A DNA stretch of 64,000 bases. Origin: Pseudomonas sp. P8_241. GTDB lineage: Bacteria > Pseudomonadota > Gammaproteobacteria > Pseudomonadales > Pseudomonadaceae. The DNA is taken from the NCBI RefSeq assembly GCF_034008315.1, contig NZ_CP125377.1:3856001-3920000 (forward strand), written 5' to 3'. This document shows, piece by piece, positions 36,827 to 45,489 of this stretch; the first letter of the stretch is position 1, and every line of letters begins with the position of its first letter. A program made the translations under genes and the position numbers. The notes under the pieces are model-generated. The model searched no databases and was not told where the DNA came from. It worked only from the letters and a program-made list of their open reading frames with translations.

Positions 36827-38995
36827 TCACACCCCCGACAATTGCAGCGGCAGTTCCCGCAAGCGTTGCCCGGTCAGGGCGAACACCGCATTCGCCACTG
36901 CCGGCGCCGTCGGTGGCACGCCAGCCTCACCGATGCCACCGGGCTTGTCGCTGCTGGGCACGATATGCACTTCGACCACCGGCATTTCGTTGAGTCGCAG
37001 CACTTGATAGTCGTGATAGTTGGACTGCTCCACCTGCCCGTTCTTCAGGGTCAACTTGCTGTGCAACGTGAAACCGAGGCCGAATGTGATGCACGATTCC
37101 ATTTGCGCGGCGATGCTCTGCGGGTTCACCGCAATGCCGCAATCCACCGCGCACACCACGCGGTGCACGCGGATGGCCAGGTTGTCCTGGGACACCTCGG
37201 CCACCTGCGCTACGTAGCTGCCGAAGGACTCATGCACCGCCACACCCAGCGCATGACCGTCTGGCAACGGCGCCTTCCAGTTGGCTTTCTCCACGGCCAG
37301 GTTCAGCACGCCGAGATGACGAGGATGGTCCTTGAGCAACGTTCGTCGGTACTCGACCGGGTCCTTGCCCGCCGCTGTGGCCAGTTCGTCGATCAACGAC
37401 TCCATGACAAACGCGGTATGGCTATGCCCCACCGAACGCAACCAAAGCACGTTGATGCCGGTGTTCGGCGAGTGCAGTTCAATTTGGTGATTGGCCAAGC
37501 CCTCGATGTAAGGGCTGTCGGCCACGCCTTCGACGGAGGTCTTGTCGATGCCGTCCTTGACCATGGTTGCTTCGAGTGAAGTACCGGCCATGATCGATTG
37601 CCCGACCATCACATGCCTCCAGGCCAATGGCAGGCCGTCTGCCCCCAGGCCAATGCGCGCATGGTGCAGGAATGCCGAGCGGTAATAACCGCCACGGATA
37701 TCATCCTCCCGCGCCCACACGGTTTTCACCGGCCCACCCGCGGCCTTCGCGACGTACACCGCTTCGCTGACGAAATCCGAGGTCGGATTGGCCCGCCGTC
37801 CGAAACCGCCGCCTAAAAACTCGGTGTGGATCTCGACCTGCTCGGGTTTGAGCCCGGTGATTTTCCCCGCGATCATTTGGTCCAGCGTCTGGAACTGCGT
37901 ACCGGTCCAGATTTCACATTTGTCCTTTGTGATGCGCACTGTGCAATTGAGTGGTTCCATTGGCGCATGGGCCAGGTACGGCACGCTGTATTCGGCATCG
38001 ATGGTTTTCGTCGCTTTGGCCAACGCAGCCTTGGTATCGCCCGACTGCCCGGCATTCAAACCGGGGGTCGTGGCGAGTTTGCGGAAGGTTTCCAGCAATG
38101 TCTCACTGTTGAGTCCGGCGTTCGGCCCCGGCTCCCACTCGATTTTCAGCGCATCGCGCCCCAGTTTCGCCGCCCAATAGTGATCGGCAATCACCGCCAC
38201 GCCGGTCGGCACTTGCACCACTTTGTGCACGCCAGGAATCGCCAGCGCATCGGCGCCTTCAAAGGATTTGACGCTGGCGCCGAACACCGGCGGACGGGCG
38301 ACCATGGCGGTCATCAACCCGTCGAACTGCACGTCCATGCCGAATTTCGCGCGGCCGGTGATTTTCTCCGGTGTGTCCAGGCGCGGGGTGGGTTTACCAA
38401 TGAGGCGCCAATCCTTCGATTCCTTGAGCTTGATCGACGCGGGATCCGGCACTGGAAGCTTACCCGCGTCATCGGCGAGTTCGCCGTACGTAGCGCGGTG
38501 TTCACCGGCAATGACCACGCCCGATTCGGTGTGAATTTCGGACGGCGCGACGTTGAACCGCTTGGCCGCCGCCTCGATCAACATCATTCGTGCGGCCGCC
38601 CCTGCCTGACGGTAGCGGTCGAACTCCATCCAGGTCGAGGTCGAACCACCAGTGATTTGCATCCCGCCAAACCCGGCCATACCGTAATCGGCGGCCGATG
38701 CCGGTGAATGCTCCACGCGGATTTTCGACCAGTCGGCATCCAGTTCTTCAGCGATCAGCATGGTCAGGCCAGTCCAGATGCCCTGGCCCATTTCCGAATG
38801 CCCGAGCAGTACCGTGACGCTGTTGTCATTGCCGATGCGCAGGAAGGCATTCGGCGCGAACACATTGCCCTGGTTCTCGGCGCCAAGGGCAAAACGATGG
38901 GCGCCGGGCATGACAAACGCGACCACCAGCCCCCCGCCGAGCACGGCACTGCCTTTGAGAAAACCACGACGCGAGACAGCGTTGATGTCGTTCAT
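36827..38995 (-). CDS. Tat-exported molybdenum hydroxylase large subunit (isoquinoline 1-oxidoreductase beta-like), 722 aa
   Basis: The molybdopterin-binding subunit of a xanthine-dehydrogenase-family enzyme. A Tat signal lies at the N-terminus (SRRGFLKGSAVLGGG, Arg9-Arg10), so the enzyme works in the periplasm. Typical segments are MGQGIWTGL (about 68-76), GGGFGRRANPTSDF (about 407-420) and the near C-terminal PGGIGEAGVPPTAPAVANA, whose Glu is the catalytic base of this family. It is fused in the IorB style (two halves in one chain). It lies between the [2Fe-2S] subunit and the cytochrome gene. The substrate is probably an aldehyde or N-heterocycle; it cannot be chosen from sequence. Confidence 0.92.
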   Translation of the reverse strand: MNDINAVSRRGFLKGSAVLGGGLVVAFVMPGAHRFALGAENQGNVFAPNAFLRIGNDNSVTVLLGHSEMGQGIWTGLTMLIAEELDADWSKIRVEHSPASAADYGMAGFGGMQITGGSTSTWMEFDRYRQAGAAARMMLIEAAAKRFNVAPSEIHTESGVVIAGEHRATYGELADDAGKLPVPDPASIKLKESKDWRLIGKPTPRLDTPEKITGRAKFGMDVQFDGLMTAMVARPPVFGASVKSFEGADALAIPGVHKVVQVPTGVAVIADHYWAAKLGRDALKIEWEPGPNAGLNSETLLETFRKLATTPGLNAGQSGDTKAALAKATKTIDAEYSVPYLAHAPMEPLNCTVRITKDKCEIWTGTQFQTLDQMIAGKITGLKPEQVEIHTEFLGGGFGRRANPTSDFVSEAVYVAKAAGGPVKTVWAREDDIRGGYYRSAFLHHARIGLGADGLPLAWRHVMVGQSIMAGTSLEATMVKDGIDKTSVEGVADSPYIEGLANHQIELHSPNTGINVLWLRSVGHSHTAFVMESLIDELATAAGKDPVEYRRTLLKDHPRHLGVLNLAVEKANWKAPLPDGHALGVAVHESFGSYVAQVAEVSQDNLAIRVHRVVCAVDCGIAVNPQSIAAQMESCITFGLGFTLHSKLTLKNGQVEQSNYHDYQVLRLNEMPVVEVHIVPSSDKPGGIGEAGVPPTAPAVANAVFALTGQRLRELPLQLSGV

Positions 38996-39006
38996 GATTC
39001 AGCCCC

Positions 39007-39462
39007 TCAACCCAGCTCGGACGCACGCTTGACCGCCGCACGTATCCTTGGATAAGTGCCGCAGCGGCAGATGTTGCCGGAGAGCGCCTGATCGATATCG
39101 TTGTCGTTCGGCTTGGGGATTTTCGCCAGCAAGGCTGCCGCCGACATGATCTGCCCGGACTGGCAGTAGCCACACTGAACCACGTCCAGCTCTGCCCAGG
39201 CTCGTTGCACCGGGTGCGAACCATCAGCAGAGAGTCCTTCGATGGTGAGGATTTTCTGGCCATGGGCCACGGCCGTGGCAGGGGTGATACAGGAACGCAG
39301 CGGCGCACCATCGACATGCACAGTGCAGGCTCCGCACTGGGCCATGCCACAACCGAATTTGGTGCCGGTGAGATGAGCGACGTCGCGCAGGACCCACAGC
39401 AGCGGCATGTCGGCGGGGACATCCAGCTCCTGATCCTGGCCATTGATGTTCAAGGTCAGCAT
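39007..39462 (-). CDS. [2Fe-2S] subunit of the molybdenum hydroxylase (isoquinoline 1-oxidoreductase alpha-like), 151 aa
   Basis: Carries electrons from the molybdenum site. It holds two iron-sulfur clusters: plant-ferredoxin type with Cys38, 43, 46 and 58, and the helical type with Cys97, 100, 132 and 134 (CGYCQSGQ and CRCGTY). ATG 39462 has a strong GAGGAAG ribosome site; the open frame further upstream is not used. It has no signal peptide of its own, so it is probably carried out by the Tat signal on the large subunit. The gene is first in the operon, 11 bases before the large subunit. Confidence 0.94.
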   Translation of the reverse strand: MLTLNINGQDQELDVPADMPLLWVLRDVAHLTGTKFGCGMAQCGACTVHVDGAPLRSCITPATAVAHGQKILTIEGLSADGSHPVQRAWAELDVVQCGYCQSGQIMSAAALLAKIPKPNDNDIDQALSGNICRCGTYPRIRAAVKRASELG

Positions 39463-39594
39463 GGCGCACTTCCTCAGACTCAAGGTGATCTGAAGGGGCG
39501 TCGCTGTGGCCTTGCAACACCTACGCGCGCCTCGGGTTATCCCTTTAGCTAAGCGCAATTTTTCCCGGTGACCTGATGCATCGACCACCGGTCA

Positions 39595-39620
39595 CAAAAA
39601 AGCCGCCTCAATGGGCGGCT
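39595..39620 (-). terminator. Rho-independent terminator after nnrS
   Basis: On the minus strand the stem AGCCGCC-ca...-GGCGGCT (39620-39601) is followed by a T7 run (A-tract 39595-39601 on the plus strand), 13 bases past the nnrS stop. Confidence 0.85.
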
Positions 39621-39633
39621 ATGGACGCCTGAT

Positions 39634-40788
39634 TTAGAGCCTCGGGCGCCACAGGATTGCGGCATAACGCCACACGAACAGGCCAAACGCCGTACACCAG
39701 AGCAGTGCCGACAGTGCCAGTCCATCGCTGGAGTATGCCACCAGCACAACCCGGCACACCCCGGCCGCCAGCAACAAGACAAAACCCGCCACGATCAGCC
39801 TGGACGGTTTCAACTCTCGCCCCGTATGACCAAGACTGACCCGCGCAATCATCGCCAGGATCAATCCGCCAATACCGCCCACCGCCAGCGCATGAGTGGC
39901 CAGGGTTTGCTGATCAAGTACACCGGCATGCCACAGCGCCATGGCCAGCGTTGCGGCCACAATCCAGGCATAGGCCAGATACAACGACCACAACAACGGC
40001 ACCCGCCACAATCCCCGATCATGCCAGCGCCACAGCCGCAGCAAGTGCAGCACGCTGATCAGCCCAAACAACCCGGCCAGCCAAAGCCGGGGGACGTCAT
40101 TCAAACCACCGGCAAACGAAACCGCCGCGAGCATGACGCCGACCATAAGCAATTTGCCGGGTAACGGATTCACCGCAGGCGCGGCAGGACGATTCAAGCC
40201 ACGCTGGATGAAAAATGGAATCACACGACCGCCAATCACACTCATCAGCGCGCCGATCAACCACAATGCCGCCAACACTCCGTGTCGTTGCAGATTGGCG
40301 TCCTCCAGGGCGATCCCCGTCAGCGTCAATGCCTGACAGCCAGCCAGCAACGTGATCATCAGCAGGATCGGATAATTCTCGCGCTTGCGGGCAGCCACCA
40401 GATCTCGCCCAAGCACCCAGGCGAGCAGGGGCAGAAATGGAATTTCCAGCACGAACAATAGCGCCCAAGGCAGCGGCACAAACCACGCCACCCGCGCCAG
40501 CAGCCATATCAGCACCAGCCCGATCATTGGCCAGCCATTGAGCCCTGGCCGTCCGGTCCAGTTCGGGACTGCGGTCAACAGAAATCCGGCAATGATCGCG
40601 CCAGCAAAACCGAAAGGCATTTCATGCCGATGCCAGGCAAGCATGCCGCCCACCGGCTGCAGACCGGTTAAATGGCCGTACAGCCAGGCGGCCCAGAGCG
40701 CCACGGCAATTGCCGCGAACCCCGCACCCGCCAGAAAGAATGGACGAAAGCCCAGACTGAACACAGGGGCGGTGGCCAACCGGCGCAT
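39634..40788 (-). CDS. nnrS: NnrS family heme-copper membrane protein, 384 aa
   Basis: A polytopic inner-membrane protein with about 12 hydrophobic segments, linked in other bacteria to nitric oxide stress. It starts RRLATAPVFSLGFRPFFLAG and contains the NnrS motif GGMLAWHRHEMPFGFAGAIIAGFLLTA (about 46-72), whose His residues can bind heme or copper. The ATG at 40788 overlaps the stop of the upstream gene by one base (TGATG), so the two are translated together; a TTG one codon upstream is an alternative. It is the second gene of the ppyR-nnrS operon. Confidence 0.92.
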   Translation of the reverse strand: MRRLATAPVFSLGFRPFFLAGAGFAAIAVALWAAWLYGHLTGLQPVGGMLAWHRHEMPFGFAGAIIAGFLLTAVPNWTGRPGLNGWPMIGLVLIWLLARVAWFVPLPWALLFVLEIPFLPLLAWVLGRDLVAARKRENYPILLMITLLAGCQALTLTGIALEDANLQRHGVLAALWLIGALMSVIGGRVIPFFIQRGLNRPAAPAVNPLPGKLLMVGVMLAAVSFAGGLNDVPRLWLAGLFGLISVLHLLRLWRWHDRGLWRVPLLWSLYLAYAWIVAATLAMALWHAGVLDQQTLATHALAVGGIGGLILAMIARVSLGHTGRELKPSRLIVAGFVLLLAAGVCRVVLVAYSSDGLALSALLWCTAFGLFVWRYAAILWRPRL

Positions 40789-41036
40789 CAAGCGGCCGCT
40801 CCGATTGCCCGTGCGTCAAGTCGATACTGCGACAGCAACCGCATCACATAACCGATTTTCAGCAAGGTCGGACCGAGGATGGTCATTGCATGCATCGACA
40901 CCAGGGCCGGGATCGATAGCGCGCCGGCGTACAGATAAGCCCCGTAGATGCCAACCAGTAACATGGCCATGCCTACACCGAGCACTCGGCTGGACAGCTG
41001 CAATACATTCTGAGGGTTGCTGAAGAAATGGGACAT
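40788..41036 (-). CDS. ppyR: PpyR-like small membrane protein, 82 aa
   Basis: A two-helix membrane protein: helices at about 14-34 and 40-58, then a short tail rich in Arg and Ala. It resembles P. aeruginosa PpyR (PA2663), named for effects on the psl and pyoverdine operons, and shares the same position next to an NnrS gene. ATG 41036 follows AGGAG by nine bases. Its upstream region carries a probable sigma-54 promoter with nitric-oxide-type enhancer sites. Identity as PpyR is by similarity and neighbour; activity is not shown. Confidence 0.72.
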   Translation of the reverse strand: MSHFFSNPQNVLQLSSRVLGVGMAMLLVGIYGAYLYAGALSIPALVSMHAMTILGPTLLKIGYVMRLLSQYRLDARAIGAAA

Positions 41037-41077
41037 TTTCCGGTACTCCTGAAGTCGTTCAGTTGTACGCTTGCTGC

Positions 41078-41093
41078 TTCACGATCCGTGCCA
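41078..41093 (-). promoter_or_regulatory. Probable sigma-54 promoter of ppyR-nnrS
   Basis: Read on the minus strand, TGGCACG (41093-41087) is a perfect -24 element. Four bases later comes GTGAA in place of TTGCA, so the -12 box keeps T and G but lacks the usual C. Transcription would start about 31 bases before the ppyR ATG. Confidence 0.6.
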
Positions 41094-41134
41094 TGTGAGC
41101 AGCCCTTGCAGATTGGGCCTTGCAGACACAAGAG

Positions 41135-41145
41135 GTCATTATGAC
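41135..41145. promoter_or_regulatory. NorR/FhpR-type enhancer site
   Basis: The perfect palindrome GTCATTATGAC fits the GTCA-N3-TGAC target of NorR, the NO-sensing sigma-54 activator. It lies about 47 bases upstream of the -24 box. Further half-sites ATGAC (41166-41170) and GTCAT (41181-41185) follow, like the multiple sites of norVW in E. coli. Confidence 0.65.
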
Positions 41146-41154
41146 CACCATCAA
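41141..41154 (-). promoter_or_regulatory. Weak Anr/Dnr-like box overlapping the enhancer
   Basis: On the minus strand TTGATggtgGTCAT matches 8 of 10 fixed positions of TTGAT-N4-ATCAA. It overlaps the NorR-type site by five bases. Only the motif supports it. Confidence 0.3.
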
Positions 41155-41165
41155 AATTAGTCTTT

Positions 41166-41185
41166 ATGACTTCATACGTAGTCAT
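41166..41185. promoter_or_regulatory. Additional enhancer half-sites upstream of ppyR
   Basis: ATGAC (41166-41170) and GTCAT (41181-41185) form an outward-facing pair with a 10-base spacer. Same half-site as the perfect palindrome at 41135-41145. Confidence 0.4.
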
Positions 41186-41217
41186 TTAGACTGCATCAGA
41201 CCTAAATCCACCTAAAA

Positions 41218-41236
41218 GCAAACCAATATCATTTGC
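41218..41236. promoter_or_regulatory. Candidate Fur box upstream of fecI
   Basis: An 11 of 19 match to the GATAATGATAATCATTATC consensus, about 80 bases before fecI. A 10 of 19 match lies at about 41268-41286. Both are weak; an iron-regulated fecI is expected, but these sites alone do not prove it. Confidence 0.3.
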
Positions 41237-41317
41237 ACAGTGCATGGCCTTTTGCTTTAATCGCGATCCATTCTTATTTGCACAAGGGCGCGGATCGCCC
41301 ACGGACATGCACTCACG

Positions 41318-41842
41318 ATGACGGCTGCCGACATTTCCAGCGTCCAGGACCTCTACACCAGCCATCATCGCTGGTTGCACGAGCTGCTGCGCCGACGCCT
41401 GAACAACGCGTTCGATGCCGCCGACCTGGCCCACGACACCTTCATCCGCGTGCTCAAGCGCCCGCAGGTATTCGACGGCGAAACCCACGAGCGCTCTTAC
41501 CTGGCGACCATCGCCCGTGGCTTGTGCATCGATCACTGGCGACGTCGACAACTGGAGCAGGTTTGGCTCGATACGTTGGCCGCGCAACCCCAGGCGGTGC
41601 AGGCATCGCCGGAGCAGCGGGCGATCATCGTCGAAACCCTGTATGAAGTGGACGCCATGCTGCAACGCCTGCCCCAGCGTGTGCGCGAGGCGTTCATTCT
41701 GGCGCAACTGCACGGGCTGCCTTACCGCGTCATCGCCGAGGAAATCGGCGTGTGCGAGCGCATGGTGAAAAAGTACCTGGCCCAGGCCTTGACGCACTGC
41801 GCGATCCTTGAGGCCGAACTCGACGGTCTGCTGATTCAATGA
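41318..41842 (+). CDS. fecI: FecI-like ECF sigma factor, 174 aa
   Basis: An iron-starvation extracytoplasmic-function sigma factor. Region 2 is at about 10-75 (FDAADLAHDTFIRVLKRPQ, then RSYLATIARGLCIDHWRRR) and region 4 at about 105-160 with a helix-turn-helix (LPYRVIAEEIGVCERMVKKYL). The gene begins at ATG 41318 and overlaps fecR by four bases. With FecR and the STN-bearing receptor that follow, it forms a complete cell-surface signalling unit: the loaded receptor signals through FecR, which releases the sigma factor. Confidence 0.93.
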   Translation: MTAADISSVQDLYTSHHRWLHELLRRRLNNAFDAADLAHDTFIRVLKRPQVFDGETHERSYLATIARGLCIDHWRRRQLEQVWLDTLAAQPQAVQASPEQRAIIVETLYEVDAMLQRLPQRVREAFILAQLHGLPYRVIAEEIGVCERMVKKYLAQALTHCAILEAELDGLLIQ

Positions 41843-42822
41843 GCCGGACCGCCACCAGCGCCATCAGCCATGCCAGCCTTGAGCGCGCGGCGCACTGGTA
41901 CGTGCAGCTCAATGATGAACAGGTCGACGAGCAGGACCGTCAGCTCTGGCAGGCCTGGCTGGCGCAAAGCGGTGAGCATCAGGCGGCCTGGCAGTATGTC
42001 GAGCGGGTTGGCCAGCGCTTTGCCGCGTTGCAGGACGATCATCAGCAAGCGGCCGGTCAAGTGTTGCGCAACGCCGCACGCACGCCAATCAGCCGTCGCC
42101 AGACCGTGAAGAGCCTGCTGATCCTGGCCTCGGGCGGTTTTTTGGGGTGGAGCGCCTGGAGGGAAAACGCCTTGCCGCTCACGCTCGCGCGCTGGAACGC
42201 CGACCTCTCCACCGGCACTGGCGAAACCCGCGAAACACAGCTCAGTGACGGCAGCCAGGTCTGGCTGAACGCTTTGAGCGCGCTGAATGTACGTTTCGAT
42301 GCCACGCAACGCTTGCTGCTGTTACAGGCCGGGGAAGTGTTGATCGACACCGCCAAGGACAACTTGCGCCCGCTGCTGGTGCAAACCAACGAGGGTCGAA
42401 TGCGTGCGCTGGGCACGCGTTTCAGCGTCCGTCAGGACGACCGGCAAACGCTGCTGAACGTCTACGAAGGCGCCGTCGAAGTCCGTACCCACCAAGGGTG
42501 GGTGCAGAACGTCGAGGCCGGACGACAACTGTCCTTCAGCGAACACCACCTCCCTGCCCCGACCGCTGCCACGCCAAACCGTGAAGCCTGGCGTCGGGGA
42601 CTATTGCTGGCGGACAACCTGCCACTGGGCCAGTTGCTCGAAGAACTGAGCCGCTACCGCGCCGGACATCTTGGCTGCGACCCGGCCGTTGCCGGGTTGC
42701 CGGTCATGGGTTCGTTCCCGCTCAAGGACACCGACCAGGCCTTGCGACTGCTGGAAGCGGCGTTGCCGATACGGGTGGAAAAGCCGTTGGACTGGTGGGT
42801 CAACGTTGCCCCAAAGGTTTGA
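41839..42822 (+). CDS. fecR: FecR-like anti-sigma factor, 327 aa
   Basis: An inner-membrane regulator that carries the receptor signal to FecI. The N-terminal cytoplasmic part (about 1-80, HWYVQLND...WQAWLAQSGEHQAAWQ) binds the sigma factor. A short hydrophobic stretch at about 93-103 (SLLILASGGFLGW) is the membrane span. The periplasmic FecR domain is at about 120-230 (ETQLSDGSQVWLNALSALNV), and the C-terminal part (about 255-327) resembles the STN-binding domain. ATGA overlap with fecI indicates coupling. Confidence 0.93.
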   Translation: MSRTATSAISHASLERAAHWYVQLNDEQVDEQDRQLWQAWLAQSGEHQAAWQYVERVGQRFAALQDDHQQAAGQVLRNAARTPISRRQTVKSLLILASGGFLGWSAWRENALPLTLARWNADLSTGTGETRETQLSDGSQVWLNALSALNVRFDATQRLLLLQAGEVLIDTAKDNLRPLLVQTNEGRMRALGTRFSVRQDDRQTLLNVYEGAVEVRTHQGWVQNVEAGRQLSFSEHHLPAPTAATPNREAWRRGLLLADNLPLGQLLEELSRYRAGHLGCDPAVAGLPVMGSFPLKDTDQALRLLEAALPIRVEKPLDWWVNVAPKV

Positions 42823-42828
42823 AGCAGA

Positions 42829-42877
42829 TTTTTTTCGTCGTGCCGGTGCCCTTTTGGGATTTTCACTCGGTTAACCC
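42829..42877 (+). promoter_or_regulatory. Shared upstream block A before the STN-receptor gene
   Basis: Forty-nine bases starting with T7 and ending CGGTTAACCC, beginning seven bases past fecR and ending 28 bases before the receptor ATG. It matches 53645-53692 closely: a T7C start, a CCC(t/c)TTTtG core, TTTTC and TCGGTTAACCC, with one base of length difference. Probably the binding site of the neighbouring FecI-type sigma factor. Confidence 0.6.
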
Positions 42878-42905
42878 TTAAAGCCGTCAGATTGCCGGGA
42901 ACTCC

Positions 42906-45401
42906 ATGTCGCGCTTCACCCTTACTCGCCGCCCCTGCCCTTTGCACCTGTCGGTGCTGGCCCTGGCGTTCGGCTTGTCAGGGCTTGAAGCAACGACACT
43001 GCGGGCCGACACCCTTTCGAACAGTGAACTGGCGGGCGGGCATCAACGCCATTTCGCGATCCCTGCCGGCTCGCTGGTCAGCGCACTCAACCGTTTTGCC
43101 GAGCAGGCGGGCGTGTTTCTTGCCGGCCATAACGATCTTGCCGCCGGCAAACGCAGCCCCGGTCTGAACGGTGACTACAGCGAGCAGCAAGCGCTGTATC
43201 AAGTGCTGCAAGGCAGTGGCTTGCAAGCGCAGGCCCAAGGCCCGGGCGGCTACGTGTTGCGTGTCGCGCCTGCCGCAACAGGCACGCTGGAACTTGGCGC
43301 CACGAACATATCCGGACAAGCCTGCGGCCCGGCCAGCGAAGACACTCATTCCTACACCATCGGTTCGACCACTTCGGCTACCGGATTGCCCCTGTCCCTG
43401 CGCGAAACGCCGCAATCGGTCACGGTCATCACCCGTCAACTTCTGGACGACCAGGGCTCCACCAGCATCGCCGACGCACTGCGCCGCGTGCCCGGCATCA
43501 GCGTACAAAACTACGACAGCGAGCGCTGGGAGTTCTCCAGCCGCGGCCTGCCAATCACCAATTTCCAGTACGACGGCGTCAACACCGACTACGACGGTGT
43601 CTACGATTACGGCACCACCAGCACCGACATGGCGATCTTCGACCGTGTCGAAATCATCAAGGGCGCGACCGGCCTGATGACCGGCTCGGGGGATCCATCG
43701 GCGACGGTCAACCTGATCAGGAAGCGGCCGACCCAGGCGTTCAAAGCCTCGCTCAGCGCTGCCGCCGGATCCTGGGACAGTTACCGCAGCGAGGCAGATA
43801 TCACCGGTCCGCTGAGCGAAAGCGGGAACCTGCGCGGACGATTTGTCGGGGTGTACCAGGACCGCAGCGCCTACGCCGACCACTACCAGAACACCAAGGA
43901 CATCGCCTACGGCATTGTCGAAGCCGACCTGACACCGGATACGTTGCTGACATTGGGCATCGACCAACAGCACACCCGCTCCCGGGGCGCCAGCTGGACC
44001 GGTTTCCCGATGTACAACAGCGATGGTTCGCGTACTGATTTCTCGCGCTCGTTCAACCCGGCAACGGACTGGAGCCGTCGTGACTTCAACAACCAGACAC
44101 TCTTCACTTCGGTCGATCAGCAACTGTCCCACGACTGGGCCCTCAAAGTCAGTTACGACCGCAAGCATCGCCAGCACGACACCTTCCTCGCCTCCGCCAG
44201 CGGCGGCAATCCGGACCCGGTCACCGGCGACGGCATGTTCATGTACATGTACATGGGCAAGTTCGAAGGCGATCAGGTCCAGGACAATATCGACATCAAC
44301 CTGAACGGCCCTTTCACTCTGTTGGGCCGCGAACATCAACTGATCGCAGGCTTCATGTCGATGAACACTCGCCAGGACATCCCGGTCTACGGCTCGGTTT
44401 ATCCACCCGTGGGCGGCAGTATTTTCGACTGGCACGGCGAGTTCCCGAAACCGGACATTCCACGGGTGGGCGACAATGACATCGAGCAGCGCCAGACGGG
44501 CGTCTACCTGGCCGCCCGGCTCAAGCCCAGCGATGACCTGGCGCTGATCCTCGGCACGCGGGTCAGTGATTTCAAAGGCCACGATGATCTGGACTATAGC
44601 GACCCGGACACCGCCGACATCCGTGACAGCTATCGTCAGACTGGCGTGGTCACGCCCTACGCCGGGCTGGTCTACGACCTCGACGAGACTTACTCGCTGT
44701 ACACCAGCTACACCAGCATCTATCAGCCGCAAATGAGCAAGGACGCCCATCGGCAACTGCTCGACCCGGTGCAGGGCAAGAGTTACGAGGGCGGAATCAA
44801 GGCCGAGTACTTCGGCGGTCGCCTGAATGCCAGGTTTGCGGTCTATCGCATCGAACAGGACAACATCGCCGAGTACGTCAGCGGCGTCGACGCCGAGTCG
44901 GTTTACCGTGCCGTGCAGGGCGCGACGACCAAGGGCTTTGAAGTCGAACTGGCGGGGGAAGTGAGCGAAGGCTGGAACCTCTCGGCCGGCTACACCTACA
45001 ACCATACCCGCGATGCCCAGGGCGATTTCATTTACGGTTCGATCCTGCAAACCACTACGCCGGAGCAAATGGTGCGGCTGTTCAGCACCTATCGCCTGCC
45101 GGGCCGGTGGAGCGCGCTGACGCTCGGTGGCGGCGTGAACTGGCAGAGCGAGTTCTTCGGCAACGTGTTCCAGCCCAACCCCGCCGACAGCGTCAACGTC
45201 GGCCAGGACTCGACCATCACCCAGCACAGCTACGCGCTGGTGGACGTGATGGCGCGCTATCGGTTCAACGAGCACCTGAGCACCACATTGAACGTGAAGA
45301 ATCTGTTCGACAAAACCTACTACACCGGGCTGGGCAACTTTGGCACCGGCTTCTACGGAGAACCTCGCTCGCTGCAACTGGCCACCCAATGGCAATTCTG
45401 A
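42906..45401 (+). CDS. TonB-dependent siderophore receptor with N-terminal STN signalling domain, 831 aa
   Basis: An outer-membrane receptor importing a ferric siderophore with TonB energy and also signalling. The signal peptide is about 1-35. The STN domain (about 47-120, FAIPAGSLVSALNRFAEQAGVFL) touches FecR. The plug (about 155-270) includes RETPQSVTVITRQ and VEIIKGATGLMTGSGDPSATVNLIRKRP, typical of the FpvA/pseudobactin receptor group. A 22-strand barrel follows and ends in the aromatic WQF, the barrel-assembly signal. It lies behind fecI-fecR and carries the shared promoter block. The siderophore (endogenous or foreign pyoverdine-type) is unknown. Confidence 0.93.
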   Translation: MSRFTLTRRPCPLHLSVLALAFGLSGLEATTLRADTLSNSELAGGHQRHFAIPAGSLVSALNRFAEQAGVFLAGHNDLAAGKRSPGLNGDYSEQQALYQVLQGSGLQAQAQGPGGYVLRVAPAATGTLELGATNISGQACGPASEDTHSYTIGSTTSATGLPLSLRETPQSVTVITRQLLDDQGSTSIADALRRVPGISVQNYDSERWEFSSRGLPITNFQYDGVNTDYDGVYDYGTTSTDMAIFDRVEIIKGATGLMTGSGDPSATVNLIRKRPTQAFKASLSAAAGSWDSYRSEADITGPLSESGNLRGRFVGVYQDRSAYADHYQNTKDIAYGIVEADLTPDTLLTLGIDQQHTRSRGASWTGFPMYNSDGSRTDFSRSFNPATDWSRRDFNNQTLFTSVDQQLSHDWALKVSYDRKHRQHDTFLASASGGNPDPVTGDGMFMYMYMGKFEGDQVQDNIDINLNGPFTLLGREHQLIAGFMSMNTRQDIPVYGSVYPPVGGSIFDWHGEFPKPDIPRVGDNDIEQRQTGVYLAARLKPSDDLALILGTRVSDFKGHDDLDYSDPDTADIRDSYRQTGVVTPYAGLVYDLDETYSLYTSYTSIYQPQMSKDAHRQLLDPVQGKSYEGGIKAEYFGGRLNARFAVYRIEQDNIAEYVSGVDAESVYRAVQGATTKGFEVELAGEVSEGWNLSAGYTYNHTRDAQGDFIYGSILQTTTPEQMVRLFSTYRLPGRWSALTLGGGVNWQSEFFGNVFQPNPADSVNVGQDSTITQHSYALVDVMARYRFNEHLSTTLNVKNLFDKTYYTGLGNFGTGFYGEPRSLQLATQWQF

Positions 45402-45489
45402 CCACGGGTCGATCTACGGTACTGCCGAACGGGCTCAGGCTGGCTACGCTTTAAATCCAGCCTGCATAACCTGCCGAGGAGTGCCTGCC

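Noticed and set aside
41037..41317. A possible tRNA or small RNA gene between ppyR and fecI
   Set aside because: No cloverleaf or strong terminator; the interval is explained by the two promoter regions.
42978..45395. An 805-codon open frame antisense to the first TonB receptor
   Set aside because: The receptor on the other strand has clear domains; the antisense frame has no recognisable motif.
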